Made by a program: the position numbers and the translations under genes
Shown: piece by piece, positions 1-5,967 of the stretch
How positions within the stretch are numbered: the stretch's first letter is position 1
How the letters are laid out: every line of letters starts with the position of its first letter
Assembly: GCA_007131625.1 (NCBI GenBank)
Contig: SLQC01000281.1
Span: 1-5,985 of the forward strand
Reading direction: 5' to 3'
Length of the DNA stretch: 5,985 nucleotides
Source of the DNA: Balneolales bacterium
GTDB lineage: Bacteria > Bacteroidota > Rhodothermia > Balneolales > Natronogracilivirgulaceae
The notes under the pieces: generated by a model
Databases searched by the model: none
Told to the model about the DNA's origin: nothing
Seen by the model: only the letters and a program-made list of their open reading frames with translations

Positions 1-273
1 GAGTGCTGTCCTGCTCTGATCTTCATGCAGAATCATGACATTATGTCCCAAATTCCTCATGATCAAGCGATAATCATTTTCAAGCCTCTCCATCTCTTCA
101 CGTGTCTCTCTCTCCCTTTCTGTCAGTATCGCCTCGGTGCGGGTATCATGTGCCTGCAGGAGCGTAATGGCACCCACAAGACTGCCTATAGCCACCACCA
201 CACACACCAAACCAATCATAAAGGTGGTTTTTCTGTACCTTATTTCTTTATTGACAACTGACCAAATGTCCAT
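1..273 (-). CDS. ABC transporter permease, FtsX/MacB-like, N-terminal part (cut by window edge)
   Basis: The first 91 codons of a minus-strand gene lie here, and the frame stays open to base 1. The protein begins MDIWSVVNKEIRYRK, a short cytoplasmic basic segment, followed by one clear membrane helix at about residues 17-39 (TFMIGLVCVVVAIGSLVGA and onward). A highly charged stretch at about 45-72, rich in Glu and Arg with heptad-like spacing, is a likely coiled coil and leads into NLGHNVMILHEDQS. A first helix followed by a large extracytoplasmic region is the usual layout of FtsX/MacB-type permeases, which couple ATP hydrolysis to mechanical work or export rather than forming a classical channel. 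The start is the only good ATG; an AAAGGAG lies 13 bases upstream, an unusually long gap. The gene follows the lipoprotein gene after 120 bases without a terminator, so the two are probably cotranscribed. The permease core and partner ATPase would lie beyond the left edge. The family call rests on remembered resemblance and topology. Confidence 0.62.
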   Translation of the reverse strand, partial: MDIWSVVNKEIRYRKTTFMIGLVCVVVAIGSLVGAITLLQAHDTRTEAILTERERETREEMERLENDYRLIMRNLGHNVMILHEDQSRTAL

Positions 274-286
274 AATTAAAAACGAG

Positions 287-293
287 CTCCTTT
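287..293 (-). promoter_or_regulatory. Ribosome binding site of the permease gene (distant)
   Basis: On the minus strand this reads AAAGGAG, a seven-base match to the Shine-Dalgarno consensus. It ends 13 bases before the ATG at 273, longer than the usual 5-9. The spacer is T/A-rich (CTCGTTTTTAATT). A strong site at poor spacing just below a hairpin suggests moderated translation, but that is inference. Confidence 0.5.
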
Positions 294-373
294 CAGTTTT
301 TCAATCTGCCACTCATTAGGCAGAATTGGATTGCATATCAGTTTATCAGGAAAAACCCGACTTCAGTTTTTCA
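292..373. repeat. 12-base direct repeat TTCAGTTTTTCA flanking the intercistronic hairpin
   Basis: Identical copies of TTCAGTTTTTCA occur at 292-303 and 362-373, starting 70 bases apart, inside the 120-base gap between the lipoprotein stop and the permease start. The hairpin at 302-328 lies between them and shares two bases with the left copy. The repeat is A/T-rich, so chance is possible, but two exact 12-mers in so short a gap are notable. Confidence 0.4.
302..328 (-). other. Intercistronic hairpin between lipoprotein and permease genes
   Basis: The arms TCTGCC (305-310) and GGCAGA (319-324) pair perfectly across the eight-base loop 311-318. Past one bulged base (325) the pairing continues with CAA (302-304) against TTG (326-328), giving about nine base pairs. 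On the minus-strand transcript the hairpin is followed by an A-rich stretch, not a U tract, so it is not an intrinsic terminator. It stands about 9 bases upstream of the permease Shine-Dalgarno sequence. Such a structure could tune mRNA stability or the ratio of lipoprotein to permease; this role is inferred. Confidence 0.5.
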
Positions 374-393
374 GTGACGATTTAATTAAACAA

Positions 394-1371
394 TCAATTT
401 TCAAACAGATCTTCTGCTTCTTCCATTCGGTCAAAAAAACCACCGGCATCGGCACCCGGAAGGCTGTATGTCGAACGCTGTTCAACATTGCTATCCCAGT
501 CGATCGACATCAATATATCAACACCCGGATTTCCGGCTTTGACCTGGCACGAACAGGGTCCGGTCAAAAACTCACCGGCATCAGCCAGTGTCCAGGCGTT
601 TATGCCTTCTCCTATCAGGGCATACATCATAAGTCCTCTACCATAAATGGGAATTACAATAGGTTCGTCTTCATAATCTTTCAGGTCCCGTTCGATACCA
701 AGTAACATATTAATGAACATCTGTTCATCGGGGTCATTTCGATTCAGCGTCAACATGTAGAATTCTATATCGGTATGTATATCTCCCAGATCAATGCCAT
801 ACTCTTCGGAAGGATCAGGGACTTTTAACGTATTTTCAAGCCTTGGCAACTCTTCTTCAAGGGTTCTTCGTGCTTGGTTGTCTTTGTTTCTGTTGCCACT
901 TTCCAGCAGAAGCCATACACCTGCATGCCTATCCAGAAGTTTTTCTGCGATCTCCTGTCGTATGGGCGAGTGAAACAAGTCTTCAACAATATCTTTTTCT
1001 AATGGCCCTTCCCACAAAGACCCTCTGATGCCGGATATCATTGGATAGCGAACCTCAATGCGTGGCATAGCTTTACCTGAGGGATTCGGATGATTCATTT
1101 GGGAGTGGTCATTCAAAATCACGGTAATGTTGGCATGATGACCTTCCCCTCTCTCAGCTGCCTGAAGCATATCAACTACAGCTTGCTGGTTGGCAGTAAG
1201 CTCTGAATTGTAATGCACTACGACATCGTATGGATCGGGATCCCAATACTCCAGAGAGTATTGGAAAACGGGGATCGGACAAGCTGCAACACCGGAGATG
1301 AAGCCGAACAACAAAGCCGCTGTCAAATTCCATTTAAAAATTCCCAGGCTTCTTCTTCTGTTTGTTTTCAT
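394..1371 (-). CDS. Putative envelope lipoprotein of an uncharacterised family (CPIPVF / CSCQVK motifs)
   Basis: This 325-residue protein has a basic start (MKTNRRR), a hydrophobic stretch at 14-30, and Val-Ala-Ala-Cys31, which fits a lipobox, so lipidation at Cys31 and membrane anchoring are likely. The mature part begins CPIPVFQYSLEYW. It alternates predicted strands and helices (YDVVVHY 48-54; HAGVWLLLESGN 149-160; PIVIPIYGRGLMMYALIG 237-254) and ends in GPCSCQVKAGNPGVD (271-285), with Cys273 and Cys275. Asp/Glu-rich patches lie at 121-132, 171-190 and 313-324. The alternating pattern would suit a thioredoxin-like or other alpha/beta fold, but I see no CxxC motif and make no such call. I remember similar proteins beside FtsX-like permeases in planctomycete and verrucomicrobial genomes, without an assigned function. 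The start is supported by GAAGG nine bases upstream. The permease gene follows on the same strand, pointing to a periplasm-facing partner of that ABC complex. Being real is near certain; the role is unknown. Confidence 0.85.
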   Translation of the reverse strand: MKTNRRRSLGIFKWNLTAALLFGFISGVAACPIPVFQYSLEYWDPDPYDVVVHYNSELTANQQAVVDMLQAAERGEGHHANITVILNDHSQMNHPNPSGKAMPRIEVRYPMISGIRGSLWEGPLEKDIVEDLFHSPIRQEIAEKLLDRHAGVWLLLESGNRNKDNQARRTLEEELPRLENTLKVPDPSEEYGIDLGDIHTDIEFYMLTLNRNDPDEQMFINMLLGIERDLKDYEDEPIVIPIYGRGLMMYALIGEGINAWTLADAGEFLTGPCSCQVKAGNPGVDILMSIDWDSNVEQRSTYSLPGADAGGFFDRMEEAEDLFEN

Positions 1372-1449
1372 AATGATCTGCCTTCACTGATATGGTTCCT
1401 CGTTAATGAGGTGCTTTCTCACCAACATTAAAAAACCCCTGTTTTGAAG

Positions 1450-1455
1450 ATTATA
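1450..1455 (-). promoter_or_regulatory. Candidate -10 box of the lipoprotein gene
   Basis: On the minus strand this is a perfect TATAAT, about 79 bases upstream of the lipoprotein ATG and downstream of the probable terminator of the large gene. No convincing -35 hexamer is present: the best at a 16-base spacing is TTATTA, a three-of-six match to TTGACA. The surroundings are AT-rich, so a chance hit is possible. If real, the lipoprotein and permease have their own transcript. Confidence 0.35.
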
Positions 1456-1493
1456 CTTCATACTATCAATTTAATAATAATATTGTAGTTATC

Positions 1494-1521
1494 AAAAAAA
1501 TATTACCCTGAAACAGAGGGT
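1494..1521 (-). terminator. Probable weak intrinsic terminator after the large propeller gene
   Basis: On the minus strand ACCCT (1521-1517) and AGGGT (1509-1505) form a five-pair stem with a seven-base loop, followed by AATA and seven T's (1500-1494). It begins 16 bases after the TGA of the large gene. The stem is short and the T tract is offset by four bases, so read-through into the lipoprotein gene is plausible. Position and strand favour a real, leaky terminator. Confidence 0.5.
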
Positions 1522-1537
1522 GAAAAGTCGTTACTTT

Positions 1538-4500
1538 TCATTCTATTATGTCTGTGAAACGTTCGGCCTTTTGCTCTTCCAGTCGTACATCCAAACCGCT
1601 AAGTAATGCTTTGTGTTTACTGCCCGCAGACGGTAAAAATTCCAGCAACAACTCCCCCTTTTCATTGGGGCTGATTCCCTCAATCTCTGCCACAAATACG
1701 CGCTGAAAACCTCCGGCTTTATCAATTATATCGAGCCCCTGGAGTATCTTGTCACCTTGCAGAAGCACATCGAACACCCGCTCGCCTTTCGCAATTTCGT
1801 TTGGCTCAGCAAAATGCAGGCGCACCGTATAGGTAGAACCGTCCGACGGATTTGAATTGTCGTTGAAAAGACCTTCCAGACGAATACTACTGATTCCCTC
1901 CAACCCGGAAGCGGAAACCCAACGGTAGCCATTGTTTTCCTCTTTGATTTCTAGGGAATGACCGGTAAACCATTGAGGGATTCCATCGTAACTTATCTCT
2001 ACAGGGATTGATGGTAAAGGCATGCGGTTGATCCGCTGTTCCAGTCCGCTCCAGTCACCTTCCATTGGATAGTTAATCCACATTACATTTTCAAATACGC
2101 GACTACCTGGTGCACCCAGATTAATCCCGACTTGTCGTATTGATCCAGGTTCCGGATCGGAAAATGCGTTAAATGTCCATTTTTCTACATCCGGCATATG
2201 GACAAATGCAAGAGAAGTCTGCAGTTGATAGCTGCAAGAGCATGACCTGGTATAATCCGGGGCGTTAAGTAATCCATCTGCAACAATAAGGTTATTGGTA
2301 CAACCTGCACGGAAACCAGCCAGATTACCCGTTCCGCTTCCATTTAACAAATCGGTATAGCCCGCTGCCCCGGAGCGGAAGGTAATAAGGTGTTTGCTTA
2401 CGTTCTGTGTTCCACAACCGTATGCATGGTCATATCGCCATGGCTCCAGGTTCCCGTTTATAGGGTTTGGAACCATATAGATCTCACCCGTTAAAAGATC
2501 CAGTGATCTTTGACCGCGGCCGGAGATAATACGCTGTTGTGCCTGATGAAGTGCAACAGGACCGGCATGTCTTTCATAGCGCCTCCAAAGTTCGCTGCCA
2601 TCCTGGCCACGCAGCATCAGCAATTCGTCATTTGGTTCATCAGCAAGATCCCGTTTGCCTCCACGCCTGCCAGACTGTAGTAAAACATCATACTCTTGCG
2701 AATAACTGAGCCAGGTGCCAAATACATGATCTTCATAGTTCCATAACTGAGTTCCGTCATGAATGTCAAAAGCAAGTATCTGTGGACGTATTTCGGGCAC
2801 TATGCCACGTCGCTCAAGTCTGGACTGGATTTCAGAAGAAAGATTGTCCATAATAAAAACACGTTCGTCAGAGACGGCAATCGCATTGTGCCGGAAACCA
2901 TAACGTGCCTGATGAACCCATTTGATCTCACCACTGAAGCGATCCATTACAATGAGAAACTCGCTGGAGGTGGCATTCCAGTTGTCGGTCTTTCCCGGCC
3001 GCCCATCATCAAAAAAGTGCGGGTATGCTGCCACTACAAGATAATCTCCCGATGTGATGAGGTATCCCCAACGCCTTTTATCTTCTTCAGTTATTTGAGC
3101 CGCATACGATTTTTGGATTTCATTCATCGCTTCGTCAGTGATCTCATCCGGTAGTTCGTCACGGTTCGGCAAATCAAACTCCGACAGCTGTTCGCCAGTT
3201 TTCAAATCCAACTTAAGTAAACGGTCTTCAAATATGATATAAACACCGTCTGTCGTCGTAACATAAGGGCTGCCAATTGTATTGGCCCCGGGTTGATTTG
3301 GAAAATAAACCGGTGCCTGTTGTTCCTGTTGCGCGGCCTCATGTTCGAGGCTGGTGAAATTTTCTCCTACCAGGGGCAGCTCCACCGACCATAATTCACG
3401 GCCGGTATAGACACACCGGGCACTCAAATGATTGACCCCCATGATAATCAACCGGCCTTCTACTACCTGAGGTACCGGACCGCTCAGATGACGCGGCAAA
3501 ACCTTTTCATTGGACGGCCCGCCAAACCAGGTTATACCTAACGGAGCACGTACACGATCATCAGCAGAGTAGGTAGTGTTGGCGGCATTGGAATACTGAT
3601 GCGTCCACGTATCGGATCCGGGAAGCGGCCCCGGCCGACTCAAAAGTACATGGTCTCCGTGTTTGCTGATCCGGGCATTTTCCAATTCCGCATTTTCCAC
3701 TGTTGCTGCAAAAGTCTGCTGTTTGTCTTCAGAAAACGGCCGATACCACCTGGATCCGCCTATCGGCAGATAGACTGTGCCGCCGTATGGCCTCAGCGGC
3801 CGGTACAGAGCCTCGGCAAAGGCCTCGCCGGCCTCCAGTCCCCCCGCTACCGGATCTTCGGAAACGATCAGTTCGGCTATATAATCTGGCAGGCGTGTCG
3901 ACATTGCATCACCCCGGTGTATGGCCACCCGCTTGCCATAAAGGCCGGCTTTACTGAATCGATCTCTGAGACTCTGTACCACTTCTTCGTCCGGGTCGAA
4001 GGCCACGATATGCAGATCAGACTGAAGCAGCAGCTCTTCCAGCAATCTGCCGGTGCCGATGCCGAACATCAGGGCATAACCGTCTGCAGCGCCGGATGTT
4101 TCCAGCAGTCGGCTTGTGCGTCCAGCCCACTCATCATCGCTGCTGCGGATCGGTTCGGGGTTGTAGGAATGCACCATCGGTTCCCGTTCCGTGGGTCCAA
4201 AGGCATATATCCGACCCTGTGTTGTGACGACAAACAGGCGATCCCGGGCTGCGATCATGCGAAAAACATCACCTTCGACCCGGTCCTGCCAGGCCACGGT
4301 GGTATTCAAAAGATCATCACGGTCCTGTTCAAGGTCCAGTCCTACGATCATGCCGTCATTACCGCTGCCGTAAAGTCGATTTCCGGCGAGTACGTGCAAT
4401 TGCTCAAGTCCATCAACAGCTTCACCCAGCGTGGGATCACTTGCCTCATTAGACAACAGAATTTGTCCGAACGGTCGCCGGTCATCAACACCGAAGACCA

Positions 4501-5584
4501 TGCCTTGCCCTACTACGTGGGCATCAACCCGGCCAATATGGGTACCGTCGGCCAGTGAGTACATTTGATTGATGCGAACGCTGGGATTGAAATAAAAATT
4601 TTCATCAGCGTAAACACGATATCCACCCCCTCCCTTACCGGCCTGTTGGTAGCGAAAATAGAGCAGTTCACCACTATGACGATTGAACACCGCCGGAGTA
4701 GTACGTCCGCCGGGCACAATGAGCTTGTCGCCGGAGATGACAAACGACCCCTGGGGCGCCACTCCTCCGAATGCATAGGCTCCACCGTGCGGATGCAGGC
4801 CCATACGGCTGCCTGTGCCGGAATTAACCCATTCTACTTCCCCTGACCCGGCATCCAGTGCATAAATGAATACCCCCTCATGGGGCCATATTCCAGCAGC
4901 AAAGTAAAGAATACCATCCTTAATTACCGGACCGCCCCGTATCGACCACATACTTATCAGTCGCTCATTGCCCAGCACTTTACGATCCATCGGACCGCCC
5001 CTGAACTTCCAGATCAGTTCCCCATTGTCGGCATTCAGGCAATATATATGGCCGTCATCGGATGGTACATAAATGCGCCCGTTCCATACAGCCGGTGCGA
5101 TCCGAATTGGCCCGTCCGTATAGTAATCCCAAACCGGTTCACCAGAATCAATATCAAAAGCTGTAAGCTTGTCTTCGACCATGGACGGGACAAAAATTAA
5201 TTCGCCGGCGACCACCGGTTCATAGGAGAGGTCAAAATGCAATTTATCAAAATCGTCTATTTGTTGAGCCCAAGCTCGCATGGGTTCGGGTAATTCGATC
5301 ATCCAGTTGAGATGCAAATCACTGGCAAGCTCATGAGGAGTAGCTGCACCGCGTTGTGGACCATATCGCCACATCGGCCAGTCGGCCATCTCATCAGGGA
5401 TTTCAACTGCAGCTGTATTTCCCGTTATCTCCGTGATATGAAATGCTGAGAGAAAAAGTTCGTCAGATGCATTCTGCACTGAACGAGGATCCTTCACCGT
5501 CTCCTGCGCGGTCGTAATAAGGGGGGATAACAGTAATGAAATACCAACTGATATTAAAACCATCGTTTTTACTTTCTTGAACAT
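1538..5584 (-). CDS. Secreted PQQ-like beta-propeller protein with inserted methyltransferase-like domain and C-terminal malectin-like domain
   Basis: The protein is 1348 residues from the ATG at 5584. A signal peptide (basic FKKVK, hydrophobic core 8-23, probable cut TTA26|Q27) sends it out of the cytoplasm. Residues about 67-466 are PQQ-type propeller blades, seen as AFDIDSGEPVW (142-152), CLNADNGELIW (182-192) and ALDAGSGEVEW (242-252). At about 490-650 comes a class I SAM-methyltransferase-like domain: LMFGIGTGRLL carries GxGxG at 508-512, AFDPDEE has the acidic residue D530, and HRGDA has D559. The propeller resumes at about 655-1040, with VMDRFSGEIKW (879-889) and AFDIHDGTQLW (938-948). 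A segment with Cys1057, Cys1095, Cys1115 and Cys1117 follows (YGCGTQN, FRAGCTNNL, RSCSCSY). Residues about 1216-1334 match malectin-like carbohydrate-binding domains (YTVRLHFAEP, GERVFDVLLQG, ALLSGLDV). No CxxCH haem site or vicinal Cys pair is present, so PQQ-dehydrogenase activity is not supported. The domains are clear; the biological role is unknown. A role in binding envelope or extracellular glycans is inferred. Confidence 0.93.
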   Translation of the reverse strand: MFKKVKTMVLISVGISLLLSPLITTAQETVKDPRSVQNASDELFLSAFHITEITGNTAAVEIPDEMADWPMWRYGPQRGAATPHELASDLHLNWMIELPEPMRAWAQQIDDFDKLHFDLSYEPVVAGELIFVPSMVEDKLTAFDIDSGEPVWDYYTDGPIRIAPAVWNGRIYVPSDDGHIYCLNADNGELIWKFRGGPMDRKVLGNERLISMWSIRGGPVIKDGILYFAAGIWPHEGVFIYALDAGSGEVEWVNSGTGSRMGLHPHGGAYAFGGVAPQGSFVISGDKLIVPGGRTTPAVFNRHSGELLYFRYQQAGKGGGGYRVYADENFYFNPSVRINQMYSLADGTHIGRVDAHVVGQGMVFGVDDRRPFGQILLSNEASDPTLGEAVDGLEQLHVLAGNRLYGSGNDGMIVGLDLEQDRDDLLNTTVAWQDRVEGDVFRMIAARDRLFVVTTQGRIYAFGPTEREPMVHSYNPEPIRSSDDEWAGRTSRLLETSGAADGYALMFGIGTGRLLEELLLQSDLHIVAFDPDEEVVQSLRDRFSKAGLYGKRVAIHRGDAMSTRLPDYIAELIVSEDPVAGGLEAGEAFAEALYRPLRPYGGTVYLPIGGSRWYRPFSEDKQQTFAATVENAELENARISKHGDHVLLSRPGPLPGSDTWTHQYSNAANTTYSADDRVRAPLGITWFGGPSNEKVLPRHLSGPVPQVVEGRLIIMGVNHLSARCVYTGRELWSVELPLVGENFTSLEHEAAQQEQQAPVYFPNQPGANTIGSPYVTTTDGVYIIFEDRLLKLDLKTGEQLSEFDLPNRDELPDEITDEAMNEIQKSYAAQITEEDKRRWGYLITSGDYLVVAAYPHFFDDGRPGKTDNWNATSSEFLIVMDRFSGEIKWVHQARYGFRHNAIAVSDERVFIMDNLSSEIQSRLERRGIVPEIRPQILAFDIHDGTQLWNYEDHVFGTWLSYSQEYDVLLQSGRRGGKRDLADEPNDELLMLRGQDGSELWRRYERHAGPVALHQAQQRIISGRGQRSLDLLTGEIYMVPNPINGNLEPWRYDHAYGCGTQNVSKHLITFRSGAAGYTDLLNGSGTGNLAGFRAGCTNNLIVADGLLNAPDYTRSCSCSYQLQTSLAFVHMPDVEKWTFNAFSDPEPGSIRQVGINLGAPGSRVFENVMWINYPMEGDWSGLEQRINRMPLPSIPVEISYDGIPQWFTGHSLEIKEENNGYRWVSASGLEGISSIRLEGLFNDNSNPSDGSTYTVRLHFAEPNEIAKGERVFDVLLQGDKILQGLDIIDKAGGFQRVFVAEIEGISPNEKGELLLEFLPSAGSKHKALLSGLDVRLEEQKAERFTDIIE

Positions 5585-5592
5585 TGAAGTGT

Positions 5593-5597
5593 CCTCC
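5593..5597 (-). promoter_or_regulatory. Ribosome binding site that fixes the start of the propeller gene
   Basis: On the minus strand this is GGAGG (context CCGGAGGAC), ending eight bases before the ATG at 5584. The same frame extends upstream to a TTG at 5611, but that codon has no Shine-Dalgarno sequence, would place GGAGG inside the coding region, and would put nine extra residues ahead of a normal signal peptide. The ATG at 5584 is therefore preferred. Confidence 0.85.
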
Positions 5598-5608
5598 GGA
5601 ATTAATTT

Positions 5609-5638
5609 CAAACTTAACTTTTTATCTTCCCGTTCAAA
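5609..5638 (-). promoter_or_regulatory. Candidate Bacteroidota-type promoter of the propeller gene
   Basis: On the minus strand TTTG (5638-5635), an 18-base spacer and TAAGTTTG (5616-5609) match the Bacteroidota promoter pattern of a -33 TTTG and a -7 TAnnTTTG. Transcription would start near 5603 and give a leader of about 20 bases holding the GGAGG. The spacing to the ribosome binding site is sensible. The assignment depends on the host using this promoter class; AT-rich sequence can produce such matches by chance. Confidence 0.38.
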
Positions 5639-5891
5639 CGACTTTTACTGTAATCTTATGGCTTATGACGAGCACGTCTATATACCCGACATACTTGAGA
5701 AGAAATATTAAGATTAAATGAGCAGGTCGATAAATACTTTATAATTTTTGTCTATGATAAGACATTGTTAAATATAATATAGCCGATGCTTTAAAATATA
5801 AAAGATAAGGTAGAAGTCCTAATTTAGTATGTAGCATGAATCGGAATGAATACAGCAATATTACTATTACCTAAATTGAGCGATTTTGCGG
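5639..5891. other. AT-rich intergenic stretch, no gene seen
   Basis: About 250 bases between the promoter region of the propeller gene and the terminator at 5892-5922. Reading both strands by eye gave only very short open frames, for example a 26-codon frame from the ATG at 5846 without a ribosome binding site. The one small symmetric element is TGTCT (5749-5753), six bases, AGACA (5760-5764), a weak operator candidate. Nothing here resembles a tRNA, a riboswitch or an insertion-sequence end. Confidence 0.5.
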
Positions 5892-5922
5892 AAAAAAATA
5901 AGAAGATAGCTTGTGCATCTTC
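5892..5922 (-). terminator. Intrinsic terminator of an upstream minus-strand gene
   Basis: On the minus strand GAAGAT-GC (5922-5915) pairs with GC-ATCTTC (5910-5909 and 5907-5902), leaving an ACAA loop and one bulged T. This eight-pair stem is followed by TTA and seven T's (5898-5892). Stem plus U tract is a good rho-independent terminator for transcripts arriving from the right. One minus-strand frame ends in TGA at 5970-5968 (last codons read Cys-Ala-Pro-Glu-Trp), about 46 bases before the stem, and may be the tail of that gene. The element would insulate the propeller gene from upstream transcription. Confidence 0.65.
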
Positions 5923-5967
5923 CTGATAATGCGTAATTTACAAGATATATAATCAAACAACAAAACA

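Noticed and set aside
25..319. Two overlapping plus-strand frames at the left edge.
   Set aside because: They lie opposite the permease start, whose membrane helix, coiled coil and family-like N-terminus are far more gene-like.
302..328. Intrinsic terminator between lipoprotein and permease genes.
   Set aside because: The stem is good but the downstream side on the minus strand is A-rich, not T-rich, and the plus strand has no T tract after it either.
331..705. A 124-codon plus-strand open frame opposite the end of the lipoprotein gene.
   Set aside because: It is antisense to a well-supported gene, has no ribosome binding site, and has a low-complexity translation without domains.
2759..3154. 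A 131-codon plus-strand open frame inside the large gene.
   Set aside because: It is antisense to continuous propeller blades, with no motif or upstream signal.
3599..4558. A 319-codon plus-strand open frame opposite the propeller/methyltransferase gene.
   Set aside because: It is fully antisense to a gene with clear domains, its translation is rich in Cys, His, Arg and Gln with no recognisable motif, and it coincides with the GC-richer part of the gene, where antisense stops are rarer.
4513..4785. A 90-codon minus-strand frame inside the large gene in another phase.
   Set aside because: It is an out-of-frame shadow of the propeller coding sequence, and its translation has no recognisable domain.
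1538..5584. PQQ-dependent dehydrogenase.
   Set aside because: The blades are PQQ-like in sequence, but there is no vicinal cysteine pair and no CxxCH haem motif, and the architecture (methyltransferase-like insert, malectin-like tail) differs from known dehydrogenases.
5585..5611. Extended start of the large gene at a TTG (5611).
   Set aside because: It has no ribosome binding site, and the extension would contain the GGAGG that serves the ATG at 5584; the signal peptide begins properly at 5584.
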